From positions 12,256 through 76,255 of the forward strand of contig JAKIUU010000011.1 in NCBI GenBank assembly GCA_021647405.1: DNA of 64,000 nt, in the 5' to 3' direction. This document shows positions 15,082-24,299 of this stretch, one piece after another. The notes beneath the pieces were generated by a model. That model had not been told where the DNA came from and did no database searches. It worked only from the letters and a program-made list of their open reading frames with translations. Within the stretch, counting starts at the first letter, position 1; every line of letters starts with the position of its first letter. The translations under genes were made by a program, and so were the position numbers. The stretch is from Flavobacteriaceae bacterium (GTDB lineage Bacteria > Bacteroidota > Bacteroidia > Flavobacteriales > Flavobacteriaceae).

Positions 15082-17304
15082 ATGAAAAGAGTTTTACCCT
15101 TTCTTTTTATTGGTTTCTTTTTTGCAGGTTATGCCCAAAAAAAACTGCCAAAAACCGATTTAAAAGTGGGTTTGGTTTTAAGTGGCGGTGGTGCCAAAGG
15201 CTTTGCGCACATTGGCGCTATAAAAGTTTTAGAAGAGGCAGGAGTTCGTATAGATTATATAGGCGGTACAAGTATGGGTGCCATTGTAGGCGCTTTGTAT
15301 GCTGCAGGATACAATGCCAATCAGTTAGATTCTATAATTACGCATACCGATTTTACCAATATTTTACAAGACAAATTACCAAGGAGTTCAAAATCGTTTT
15401 ATCAAAAAGAAAACGACGAAAAATATGTGATAACACTTCCCATTAAAGGTAAAAGTATAGGATTGCCATCGGCTATTTCTAAAGGTCAAAATGTTTTTAA
15501 TTTATTTTCGCGCCTAACAGAACATGTACATGATATACAAGATTTTAATAATTTGCCCATTCCTTTTTTGTGTATAGCCACCGATTTAGAAACGGGCAAA
15601 CCAGTTGTTTTAAATCATGGTTTCTTGCCCGAAGTTATTAGGGCTAGTGGCTCATTTCCAACACTTTTAGAGCCTGTAGAAATTGATGGCAAGCTTTTAG
15701 CCGATGGGGGTATTGCCAATAATTTCCCTGTTCAAGAAGTTATAAATATGGGTGCTGATGTTATAATTGGAATTGATGTTCAAAATAAGTTAAAAACAAA
15801 AGAACAGTTAAATTCGGCTCCAAAAATTGTGATGCAAATAATTAATTTTAACATGTACTCTGAAAATGAATCTAAAAAGAAATTAGTAGATGTGTACATT
15901 CATCCTAAAATGAAGGGCTTTAATGTCGTATCGTTTGATAAAGCGGCTGAAATAATAAAAGCAGGAGAGGTAGAAGCCTTAAAAGAATTGCCTTATTTAA
16001 AATCAATAGCCAAGCAACAATCGAATAAATTAAAGTTGATTAGAGGTGTTACCATTTACCCCAAAAAACGAAAAATCAGAATAAAAGAAATTGAAGTAGA
16101 AGGACTTAAAGAATACAGTAAAGAATATTTAATACGAAATTTAGACATTAAAGTTGGAGATTCAATAACATTTAACAGCTTTAAAAAAGGGGTTGAAAGA
16201 CTGTCGGCTACCGATAATTTTAAGACCATAAATTATAAGTTTATACCAGAAGAAGGTGGTAATAAGATAATTATTGAAGTTGAAGAAAGCCTTTTGAATT
16301 CTACTTTTTCTATAGGAGGCCATTATGATAATTTATTTAAAACAGGTGTTATATTGAATTATAAAACAAAGGGTTTGTTTTTAAAAAATGATGTTTTATC
16401 AACAGATTTTGTATTGGGAGACAATGTGCGCTATTTGATTAATTATTATGTTGATAATGGTTTTTATTGGAATTTTGGATTTAGAACGCGTTATGTTAAT
16501 ATTAAAGACAATATTACCATTTTAGGAGGTTCTTTTCAAAATGACAACATTGTGTCTGAATCTGAGAAAATACCTTTAAATTACAATGACTTTACAACCC
16601 AGTTTTATGCCCAAACTACCTTTGGTCAAAAATTTATTACAGGCTTAGGCTTAGAACATAAATATTTAAGAGCTTTTAATGAGCCCACTATAAATGGTGA
16701 AACAAGAAAAATATTTTATGAAAATGAAGGCTATTTTAACGCTTATTTTTATCTTAAATTAGACACTTATGATGCCAAATACTATCCTAAAAAAGGAGTT
16801 GGTTTGTCGGCTACTTATAGGGCTTATTTAACATCTTCAGTCAACCCATTTTCTTCATTTACACAATTAGATGGCACATTAGGTTTTGCCAAAACTTTTA
16901 AAAAATATACCTTTCAGTTTATCACAGAGGCAGGAGCTACCATTGGAAATAATAAAAATCCTGTTTTAGATTATCATTTAGGAGGGGTGGCTCAAAACCT
17001 CATAAATACTTTTAGACCCTTTTATGGTTATGACATAGCCGATTTAAATGAAAATGGGTTTTTAAAATCTACGTTTATTTTAAGAAAAGAAATTTTTAAA
17101 GAAAACTACCTATCCTTTATAGCCAATTATGCACGTATAGATAATGATCTTTTTAACCGTGGTAATTTATTTCAAAACACAAAATCGGGCTATGCTATTA
17201 GTTATGGAATAAATTCCTTTCTAGGTCCAATAGAGCTTGTTTATGCTTGGTCTCCAGATACTTCTGCAAATTATTGGTATTTAAATTTCGGTTTTTGGTT
17301 TTAA
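15082..17304 (+). CDS. Patatin-like phospholipase with C-terminal outer-membrane barrel
   Basis: The ATG at 15082 gives 740 residues and puts a signal peptide (ending near GYAQ) at the N-terminus. The patatin domain has the oxyanion motif GGGAKG (35-40), the nucleophile Ser64 in GTSMG and the dyad Asp208 in ADGG. Then follow a POTRA-like repeat (about 320-395) and a 16-strand-type BamA/Omp85 barrel ending WYLNFGFWF. This layout is that of type Vd autotransporters (PlpD-like), in which the barrel carries the lipase to the surface. It starts 25 bases after uvrC and may be cotranscribed with it. Confidence 0.92.
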   Translation: MKRVLPFLFIGFFFAGYAQKKLPKTDLKVGLVLSGGGAKGFAHIGAIKVLEEAGVRIDYIGGTSMGAIVGALYAAGYNANQLDSIITHTDFTNILQDKLPRSSKSFYQKENDEKYVITLPIKGKSIGLPSAISKGQNVFNLFSRLTEHVHDIQDFNNLPIPFLCIATDLETGKPVVLNHGFLPEVIRASGSFPTLLEPVEIDGKLLADGGIANNFPVQEVINMGADVIIGIDVQNKLKTKEQLNSAPKIVMQIINFNMYSENESKKKLVDVYIHPKMKGFNVVSFDKAAEIIKAGEVEALKELPYLKSIAKQQSNKLKLIRGVTIYPKKRKIRIKEIEVEGLKEYSKEYLIRNLDIKVGDSITFNSFKKGVERLSATDNFKTINYKFIPEEGGNKIIIEVEESLLNSTFSIGGHYDNLFKTGVILNYKTKGLFLKNDVLSTDFVLGDNVRYLINYYVDNGFYWNFGFRTRYVNIKDNITILGGSFQNDNIVSESEKIPLNYNDFTTQFYAQTTFGQKFITGLGLEHKYLRAFNEPTINGETRKIFYENEGYFNAYFYLKLDTYDAKYYPKKGVGLSATYRAYLTSSVNPFSSFTQLDGTLGFAKTFKKYTFQFITEAGATIGNNKNPVLDYHLGGVAQNLINTFRPFYGYDIADLNENGFLKSTFILRKEIFKENYLSFIANYARIDNDLFNRGNLFQNTKSGYAISYGINSFLGPIELVYAWSPDTSANYWYLNFGFWF

Positions 17305-17460
17305 TCCGTCTTCGTGTTCTGCTTAGGCTGTTGGAGAGACTTGGTTTAGCCTTACCGGCAAGCAGGTTCCCCGCCGACCCTCTGGGCCGGAAATTACGAT
17401 GTTTGCATAGGCAAACTTTAATACCTCGCAAGTCGCAAGCTTGCGTTGAGGTAGTTTATT
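17305..17460. repeat. GC-richer palindromic repeat region with no gene
   Basis: The stretch after the patatin gene is richer in G+C than its surroundings and codes for nothing convincing. It holds GTTTGC/GCAAAC (17401-17416), the perfect 12-base palindrome CGCAAGCTTGCG (17434-17445), and ACCTC/GAGGT enclosing the latter. The end AATACCTCGC...GAGGTAGTTTA looks like a dispersed 3'-flank repeat. Confidence 0.5.
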
Positions 17461-17467
17461 AATAAAC

Positions 17468-17511
17468 AAAAAAAATCCTCTTTACCAGATTTAAAACCTG
17501 ACAGAGAGGAA
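17468..17511 (-). terminator. Intrinsic terminator of the RND efflux operon
   Basis: On the minus strand, CCTCTCTGTCAG and CTGGTAAAGAGG pair with a few mismatches, followed by a run of eight T (A-run at 17468-17475 on the plus strand). It lies 25 bases after the permease stop. Confidence 0.75.
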
Positions 17512-17535
17512 TGGTGTTAACATAAATAATTATCT

Positions 17536-20500
17536 TTAAGCCACTTGTTTGGCTTGTTTCTTGGTGAAAATTAAAATCTTTAAACCGTTAAGTAAGTAAT
17601 ACATAACAGGAACAACAACTAAGGTTAAGAAAGTAGCAAATGTTAATCCAAAAATAACGGTCCAAGCCAAAGGGCCCCAAAACATAACGTTTTCGCCTCC
17701 CATATAAATATTAGGACTAAATGCTGTAAACAGTCCTATAAAATCTATATTGATACCTAGGGCTAAAGGAACCAAACCAAGTACAGTAGTTATGGCTGTT
17801 AACAATACAGGTCGCAACCGGGTTTTACCGCCTTCTACAATAGATTCAAAAACCAAATTTATGGGGAGTTGTTCCCCAGAAGCGATATTGTTTTCATCTC
17901 TTTTTCTACACATTATTAAATTGGTGTAATCAATCAATACAATGGCATTATTTACCACAATACCTGCTAACGAAATGATGCCCAACATAGACATGATGAT
18001 GATAAAATCCATTCTAAAAATGACCAATCCTAAAAAGACACCAATTAAACTTAACAACACACTCATAGAAATAATAAAAGGTGTCGAAGTTGAGTTAAAC
18101 TGACCTACCAATATTAAAAATATGGCCATAACGGCTATTAATAAAGCCTTTAATAAAAAAGCCAAATTTTCAGCTTGTTTTTCTTGCTCCCCTGTAAAAG
18201 CAAAACTGATACCAGCCGGTGTTTTATATTTTTTTAAAGAGGCGTCTATTTTAGCTACAATGTCATTACCATTATAACCATCAATTACATTAGAATAAAC
18301 AGTTATAACACGTTTTAAATTTTTACGTTTAACAGCGTCAAATGTAGAGCCCGATTTAAACTTAGCAACAGATGAGATTGGAATTTGTTTAATAATACCA
18401 CCATCGGCTTGGTCTCTAAAAGTTATTTTCTGATTGAGAAGCGCTTCTTGATTATAACGGTATTTATCCATTAATCTGATATTTATAGGATAATCGTCTT
18501 CGCCATCTTTAAACGTAGAAACTTCTAAACCATACAAAGCTGTTCTTAAGGCATTGGCTATTTGTCCTGTAGAAATATTTAAACGACGTGCTTTTTGACG
18601 GTCTATTACAAGTGGTAGTTCTGGTTTCCCTTGATTGACATCAATTTTTAAACCTTCAATGCCAGCAATATTTTCATTATTTATAAAATCTTTTATATTA
18701 TTAGCTTCTTGCATTAATTGAAAATAATCATCACCGCTAATCTCTAAGTTAATAGGCGCACCAGTAGGAGGGCCCTCAGAATTTTTAGCTACTACAATTT
18801 TTACACCAGCAAAATCGCCCAATACTTTTCTTATATCATTAAGAATATTTTGAGAGCTTACTTTTTCGCCCGTTTTTGGATTTACGCGATCTTGAAAATC
18901 GACAAAATCAATGGTTACTTTAGATTTATTGGGTGTTTTACCACCTTGTTGTCCCCGACTGGTATCACCAGTACCTTCGCCTACTTGTTCTATTACAGAA
19001 GTTACCATAAAATTAGTGCCATCAACTTTGTATTGATTGAGATAATTAATAACTTTTTTCTCTAATTCTTTAGTAAACTTATTGGTTTGTTCTATGTCTG
19101 TCCCAATAGGGAACTCAGAATAAACATAAATTTGTTTTGGGGCATTGTTTGGAAAGAATTCTACATTTGGTGGGAAAGTACCAAATAAAAATATAGAAAA
19201 AACCAATAAAAGTAACGTACCCCCAAAAAAGGCAATAGGTTTTTTACCACTTAAAGCAAAGCGTAAAAAACGTTCATAAAGATTTTCGGTTCTAGGTAAA
19301 AGAACTCTTTGAAACCACCTAGTAGCTGGGACTAATATTTTTGTATTTAAAAATCCTAAAGCACCCGCTAAAATAGATAGATTACCAATAGCAACTAAAG
19401 CTTTAGAATGTGTACTTAAGCCCCCTGCAACTATTACTGTTCCTATAATTATTAAGATTAAAGTAAAGCGAATGCGTTTTTTTAATGACACCGGTTTTTC
19501 TTCTAATTTCATGTAAACGGAAGTCAACATAGGGTTTATAACCAATGCCACAAATAATGACGAACTCAACACTATAATTAATGTTATAGGGAGGTATTTC
19601 ATAAATTCCCCTATAATGCCGGGCCAAAATGCCAAGGGAATAAAAGCGGCTAATGTAGTAGCCGTAGAAGCAATAATAGGCATAGCTACTTCGCCTACAC
19701 CATATCTAGCGGCATCAAAAGCTGAGTAGCCTTTTTCATCCATCAAACGGTAAATGTTTTCGACCACTACAATACCATTATCAACCAACATACCGAGTGC
19801 TAAAATCAATGAAAATAGCACCATTGTATTTAAGGTTACACCCATAGCACTTAGCACTATAAATGATAAAAACATTGACATCGGAATGGCAATTCCCACA
19901 AATAAGGCATTACGCAAACCTAAAAAGAACATCAACACACCTATTACCAAAAGCATTCCTAAAATGATGCTATTTTCAAGATCAGAAACCTGTGTTTCGG
20001 TTTGATTTGACATATCATTGGTTTTTGATATGATCAGGTTTGATGGAAATATTTCTGCTTTAGCTTTAGAAATGATTTTATCAATTTTTTCGGAAGCATT
20101 AATAAGATTTTCGCCACCACGTTTTTTTACATCAAGCATAACAACAGCTTTGCCATATTGGCGGGCATAACTCTCTTTTTCTTGTTCTTTATAAGCTACT
20201 GTGGCGATATCTCTTAAATAAACAACTTTTTGTTTTTCGCGTTTAACGATTATGTTTGAAATCTCTTTAGCATTTTTAAATTCGCCTTCAACACGTACAT
20301 TTTTTCTTAAGCCACCTTCTTTAATTTCACCTGCAGAAACGGTTACATTTTCGTTTTTAATGGCATTAGCAATATCGTTAAAATTCAATTTTAGAAGTTC
20401 CATTTTATAAAGATCAAGGCTAATTTCCATCTCTTTATCTTGAACACCGCGTATGTTTACTTCAGAAATTTCGGATAAAGCTTCAATTTCATCTTGTAGA

Positions 20501-21021
20501 TATTCGCCATATTTTTTAAGCTGATCCATAGAAAAATCGCCCGAAAGGTTGATGTTCATTATAGGCATCATTTCGGCAAAATTGAGCTTAAACACATTGG
20601 GGTCTGCTGGTAAATCTTTAGGAAAATTTTTGTCGGCTTTAGCTTCATCAACTTTGTCTTTAACCTTTCTTAAAGCTTCGTCTGGTGTAACGCTAAAATC
20701 AAATTTTACATCGATGGTAGAATAACCTTCTAATGAGTTTGAAATAATATCATCAACTTCTGAAATCCCATTTAATTTCTTTTCAATAGGGCGGGTTACC
20801 AACTTTTCAATATCCAATGCCGAGTTACCCGGATAGGGTGTTGTTACATAAACTTCTGGCGCCGAAATTTCTGGAAAAGCTTCTCTTGGCATACCCAAAT
20901 AAGAACTCACACCCGCTAAAAATATGATGAAAAGAATGACATAAACGGTCATTTTATTGCGGATAGACCAGGTTGACAGTTTGAATTCTTTTAAGGGGCT
21001 TTTGTCTTTTTCTTTTTCCAT
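17536..21021 (-). CDS. RND efflux transporter permease
   Basis: A 1161-residue inner-membrane RND pump with the two-fold repeat of 6 transmembrane segments plus large periplasmic loops. It starts with the usual single-span helix (VYVILFIIFLAGVSSYLG). In TM4 the motif is LVDNGIVVVEN, so only the first of the AcrB aspartate pair is present, and TM10 has VVNNAIVLIDY where AcrB has Lys940. This pattern is seen in a known sub-branch of multidrug RND pumps. The protein is about 100 residues longer than AcrB, with an extra hydrophobic stretch near residues 510-560. It is the last gene of the operon tetR-tolC-adaptor-permease. Confidence 0.93.
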   Translation of the reverse strand: MEKEKDKSPLKEFKLSTWSIRNKMTVYVILFIIFLAGVSSYLGMPREAFPEISAPEVYVTTPYPGNSALDIEKLVTRPIEKKLNGISEVDDIISNSLEGYSTIDVKFDFSVTPDEALRKVKDKVDEAKADKNFPKDLPADPNVFKLNFAEMMPIMNINLSGDFSMDQLKKYGEYLQDEIEALSEISEVNIRGVQDKEMEISLDLYKMELLKLNFNDIANAIKNENVTVSAGEIKEGGLRKNVRVEGEFKNAKEISNIIVKREKQKVVYLRDIATVAYKEQEKESYARQYGKAVVMLDVKKRGGENLINASEKIDKIISKAKAEIFPSNLIISKTNDMSNQTETQVSDLENSIILGMLLVIGVLMFFLGLRNALFVGIAIPMSMFLSFIVLSAMGVTLNTMVLFSLILALGMLVDNGIVVVENIYRLMDEKGYSAFDAARYGVGEVAMPIIASTATTLAAFIPLAFWPGIIGEFMKYLPITLIIVLSSSLFVALVINPMLTSVYMKLEEKPVSLKKRIRFTLILIIIGTVIVAGGLSTHSKALVAIGNLSILAGALGFLNTKILVPATRWFQRVLLPRTENLYERFLRFALSGKKPIAFFGGTLLLLVFSIFLFGTFPPNVEFFPNNAPKQIYVYSEFPIGTDIEQTNKFTKELEKKVINYLNQYKVDGTNFMVTSVIEQVGEGTGDTSRGQQGGKTPNKSKVTIDFVDFQDRVNPKTGEKVSSQNILNDIRKVLGDFAGVKIVVAKNSEGPPTGAPINLEISGDDYFQLMQEANNIKDFINNENIAGIEGLKIDVNQGKPELPLVIDRQKARRLNISTGQIANALRTALYGLEVSTFKDGEDDYPINIRLMDKYRYNQEALLNQKITFRDQADGGIIKQIPISSVAKFKSGSTFDAVKRKNLKRVITVYSNVIDGYNGNDIVAKIDASLKKYKTPAGISFAFTGEQEKQAENLAFLLKALLIAVMAIFLILVGQFNSTSTPFIISMSVLLSLIGVFLGLVIFRMDFIIIMSMLGIISLAGIVVNNAIVLIDYTNLIMCRKRDENNIASGEQLPINLVFESIVEGGKTRLRPVLLTAITTVLGLVPLALGINIDFIGLFTAFSPNIYMGGENVMFWGPLAWTVIFGLTFATFLTLVVVPVMYYLLNGLKILIFTKKQAKQVA

Positions 21022-21041
21022 TTTAATAGGATAAATATTAA

Positions 21042-22178
21042 TTATTTATGGGCAATTGTTACAAATTGACCATCTTTAATACCTCTTGCACCAAGATTTA
21101 CAACAACTGAATTTATATTTAACCCAGATTTTATGAGGGTTTTATTATTATATGTCAGCCCTTTTTTAATAAGTGTTTTCACTACCTTGTTTTTGTTGTT
21201 TGCCTTTTTAATAGTGTAAACAAAGTTATTACCGTCTTGATCTTCTTGTACAATACTTGAAGGCAAAGTGATGGCATTTTCTGCTGTAAAATCGTTTAGT
21301 TTTATGTTTGCAATAAGATTTGGTTTTAATTCGTTATTTGTATTGCGGATAAATATTTTTATTTTAAAACTGCGGTTATTTGGATCAATAAAATCGGCTA
21401 CTTGATTTACTTTTGTTTTAATAGATTTATTGAGGTTTTCGAATATTAGCTCAGCTTCAGTACCCTTTTTAATACTGCCAATATAATTTTCAGACACATC
21501 GGCTTCTATATAAACCTTATCTAAATTCACCAATCTTATAACAGGGGTTTGCGGACTCACAAATTCGCCTACTTTTGGTATGATAGCGTCAACAGAACCA
21601 GAAAAAGGTGCTGTAATGATGGTTTTACTTAACTGTGTTTTGAGTGTTTTGAGTTTTCTTTCTAAAGACTCTTTATTTGTTTTAGCTTGTAAAAATTGAA
21701 TTTCACTGCCAATTTTTTGATGCCACAAACGGGCTTGTCTTTTATAAGTTGTTTCGGCTAAATCTAATTGGGTTTTAAGCTCGTTAATATTATCGGTAAT
21801 GAGCGCGTCATCTAAGCGTATTAAAGCCTCTCCTTTTTTAACTTTTTGTGTTTCTTTCACCAAAATGGCTTTAACAATACCACTTAATTCGGGTCTTATA
21901 ATGCTATTTTTATCAGTACCAACGGTTCCTTGAATAGCTAAATAATGTTTAAATACAGCAGGTTTTATTTTAGCAACTGTTACTTTTAGTAATTTTTCGC
22001 TTTTGTCTAATTTCGCTATGGCATTGTCTAAACGGATGAGCTTTTTATTTAAACTGTCTATTTTAGATTGTACAGTTTTCTTTTGAGATATCAAATTTTT
22101 TAAGCTGCCGGTTGTTTTTTTTGTCTCGCAAGCAGAAAGGATGATAAAACTGATTAATATTAGACTTAATTTTTTCAT
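21042..22178 (-). CDS. RND efflux periplasmic adaptor lipoprotein
   Basis: A 378-residue membrane-fusion protein. The lipobox LSAC places the lipidated cysteine at C17. An extra N-terminal coiled coil follows (about 24-65), then the barrel-sandwich hybrid domain split by the alpha-hairpin (about 115-185), the beta-barrel domain and the C-terminal membrane-proximal domain. It links the inner-membrane permease to the TolC-like channel. It lies 20 bases upstream of the permease and two bases after the TolC gene stop. Confidence 0.92.
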   Translation of the reverse strand: MKKLSLILISFIILSACETKKTTGSLKNLISQKKTVQSKIDSLNKKLIRLDNAIAKLDKSEKLLKVTVAKIKPAVFKHYLAIQGTVGTDKNSIIRPELSGIVKAILVKETQKVKKGEALIRLDDALITDNINELKTQLDLAETTYKRQARLWHQKIGSEIQFLQAKTNKESLERKLKTLKTQLSKTIITAPFSGSVDAIIPKVGEFVSPQTPVIRLVNLDKVYIEADVSENYIGSIKKGTEAELIFENLNKSIKTKVNQVADFIDPNNRSFKIKIFIRNTNNELKPNLIANIKLNDFTAENAITLPSSIVQEDQDGNNFVYTIKKANNKNKVVKTLIKKGLTYNNKTLIKSGLNINSVVVNLGARGIKDGQFVTIAHK

Positions 22179-22180
22179 TT

Positions 22181-23518
22181 TTATTTAATGTTTAAAGCGT
22201 TTTCTAATTTAATTTTTGCATTTATTATGGCTAAAATGGCCTGTAGATATTCTTGCTGTTTTTGATAAAGTTGGTTTTGAGCAGCAGTCAATTCAAAACT
22301 TGATCCTATACCTTCAAAAAACTTAACACTTTCTTTGTGTTCTATTCTTTCGGCAAGCCTTAGGTTTTCTTTGGTTGTTATATATTGGTCTAACGAAAAT
22401 TGGTAGTCGCTTTTGACACTGGCAACTTGGAGTCTTAGATTTTGTGATGTTCTTTGCAAATTTATTTCAGATTGTTCTAAGGCAATTTTGGCTTGTTGTG
22501 TTTTCGAGCTTCGTTTAAAGCTACTAAAAACAGGTATATTTAAACTCAAACCAAATAATGAAGAATCAAACCATTTTTGAGTTTTGTTGAAAAAAGTAAA
22601 ATTATCGCTATTGGCAAATTTTGAATAATTTACAAAAGCGCTAAGACTAGGCAGTGCCTTACTCATTTCAAATTTCATTAAAAGTTCATTAGATTTTTTG
22701 GTGTTTTCGGCTATTTTAAAATCTATATGGTTGTTGAGGTCTAATGCTTTAGAAAACAGACCCAAATCGGTACTTTTTACGGCCAAACTTTCGAGGCTAT
22801 CGGTTAATTTTATATTTGTGTTTAAATCTACTCCCAGAGTAATATTGAGCATTTTGTAAGAAATAGTTTTAAGTCTTTTTGCTTTGTTAAGTTGGTTTTT
22901 TATGGTTGATAAAGTGATTTGAAGCTGCTCGGCATCTTGTTCTTCGGCCAAACCATTTTTAACAATGGCTTTGGTTTGGTCAAGATTTTTTTGAAGGAGG
23001 TTTTTGTTGTGTGTAAGAATAACAACACTTTCTTCAGACAGTAAAACGTTGCCATAAGCATTTATTACAGCTTCTTTTATGGCGAGTTCTGTCTTCTCTT
23101 TTCCTAATTCTGAGATTTGTAAAAATACTTTAGCCGATTGGAGACCTATTAAGTATGAGCCGTCAAATAATAACTGATTTACAGTAATAGAAGCATTAAT
23201 ATTTTTCTTAGTTCCAAAAGTAACTTCGCTAAAGGTACCTGGTGTACCCCCAAAAATTTCGGAAGGTAAAAGTGTCACAACTTGCTTTAAAAAATTTTGA
23301 TAATCAACTTTTGCACTTACTTGTGGAAGACCAATAGTTGTGGTTTCCCACTTTTTCTTTTTGGCCGCATCAATATCAAGTTTGGCATTTCTTATGGCGT
23401 AACTGTGTTTTAAAGCATAATTTACAGCTTCATCTAAATTAAATTGTAGTGGTTTTTCTTGTGCAATTCCTTGCAAAAAAAACGATAATGAGAATATTAC
23501 AAGTAATATTTTTTTCAT
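22181..23518 (-). CDS. TolC-family outer-membrane efflux protein
   Basis: A 445-residue outer-membrane factor with a signal peptide ending at GIAQE. Two internally similar halves each contain long amphipathic helices (for example the region around LNQAKRLKTISYK and the C-terminal TAAQNQLYQKQQEYLQAI), as in trimeric TolC channels. The start ATG overlaps the stop of the tetR gene (23515-23518, ATGA), indicating translational coupling. It exports substrates passed on by the RND pump encoded downstream. Confidence 0.92.
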   Translation of the reverse strand: MKKILLVIFSLSFFLQGIAQEKPLQFNLDEAVNYALKHSYAIRNAKLDIDAAKKKKWETTTIGLPQVSAKVDYQNFLKQVVTLLPSEIFGGTPGTFSEVTFGTKKNINASITVNQLLFDGSYLIGLQSAKVFLQISELGKEKTELAIKEAVINAYGNVLLSEESVVILTHNKNLLQKNLDQTKAIVKNGLAEEQDAEQLQITLSTIKNQLNKAKRLKTISYKMLNITLGVDLNTNIKLTDSLESLAVKSTDLGLFSKALDLNNHIDFKIAENTKKSNELLMKFEMSKALPSLSAFVNYSKFANSDNFTFFNKTQKWFDSSLFGLSLNIPVFSSFKRSSKTQQAKIALEQSEINLQRTSQNLRLQVASVKSDYQFSLDQYITTKENLRLAERIEHKESVKFFEGIGSSFELTAAQNQLYQKQQEYLQAILAIINAKIKLENALNIK

Positions 23519-24105
23519 TTTATTAATATTTTATTGAGTGTTTTAAGTCCCTTTTCTGTTGCAATGGCTCTAATATGATATTCTAAATAATATTCCATGG
23601 CTTCGTTTATATTATCTTCAAAAAACAAAGCGTCGTTTTTAATAGCCGTAATGGCTAAGTAGTAAAATTTAGAAATAAGATTAACATTAATATCATTTCT
23701 AAAAAAACCATCCTTTATACCACGTTGTAAATTGTCTTTAAAACAAGTGTTGATAATATTTCGTTTTTTTAGATCGAGTTTTGCATAAATAGAAGGGTAG
23801 TATTTTTTTAATTGAAATTCTGGCGATGTTTTTTCGCCTTTTAAATAATGCGAAACAACTTCTTTAATTTTAAAGGTTTCTTCTATAGGATTAATTTTTT
23901 CATTTTCTATTTTTTCTATAAGTGTGCTAATTTGATCGAAAATATAGAAAGCCGTAGCCTCAACTAAAGCCTCTTTGTTGGCAAAATGGGCATAAATGGT
24001 CTTTTTAGATATGGCTAGTTTTTCGGCTATATCGTCCATTGTAACACTTTTAAATCCAAGATTTAAAAATAGCTTTGTTGATTTTTGTACAATTTTTGTT
24101 TTCAT
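23515..24105 (-). CDS. TetR-family transcriptional regulator of the efflux operon
   Basis: The ATG at 24103-24105 gives 196 residues beginning MKTKIVQKSTKLFLN. An in-frame GTG at 24112-24114 lies inside the -7 box and is rejected. The HTH region is typical: SVTMDDIAEKLAISKKTIYAHFANKEALV (about 19-47). The remainder is an all-helical ligand-binding domain. TetR repressors of efflux operons usually repress their own operon and are released by pump substrates. An inverted repeat across the promoter (24129-24156) is the likely operator. Confidence 0.93.
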   Translation of the reverse strand: MKTKIVQKSTKLFLNLGFKSVTMDDIAEKLAISKKTIYAHFANKEALVEATAFYIFDQISTLIEKIENEKINPIEETFKIKEVVSHYLKGEKTSPEFQLKKYYPSIYAKLDLKKRNIINTCFKDNLQRGIKDGFFRNDINVNLISKFYYLAITAIKNDALFFEDNINEAMEYYLEYHIRAIATEKGLKTLNKILIK

Positions 24106-24113
24106 AGCGGGCA

Positions 24114-24146
24114 CAAAGATACAACAAAGGAAACTGTAAAAACAAA
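24114..24146 (-). promoter_or_regulatory. Promoter of the tetR-RND operon
   Basis: On the minus strand, TTTG (24143-24146) and TATCTTTG (24114-24121) are perfect -33 and -7 elements with a 21-base spacer. The start point would be near 24110, only about five bases before the ATG, so the mRNA is almost leaderless. Confidence 0.75.
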
Positions 24147-24156
24147 AAAAGTTTCC
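24129..24156. promoter_or_regulatory. Candidate TetR operator
   Basis: GGAAAC (24129-24134) and GTTTCC (24151-24156) are perfect inverted arms separated by 16 bases. One arm lies in the -33/-7 spacer and the other just upstream of -33, so a bound dimer would block RNA polymerase. The adjacent AAAGTTTAC partly repeats the arm. Confidence 0.55.
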
Positions 24157-24299
24157 AAAGTTTACAAAAATTTAACATTTGAATTGGTAAGTGTTAAGCT
24201 TAGTAGTTTAAGGTTCTCATATGTTACATGTTATAGATGTTATAAATTTTAGCGGTGTTTTTAAAAAATACAATACTTTTACCTAAAAAATAATAGATC

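Noticed and set aside
17198..17431. Minus-strand frame with Arg/Leu-rich product over the GC-rich patch
   Set aside because: It spans the patatin 3' end and the palindromic repeats; the low-complexity basic product looks like a by-product of repeats.
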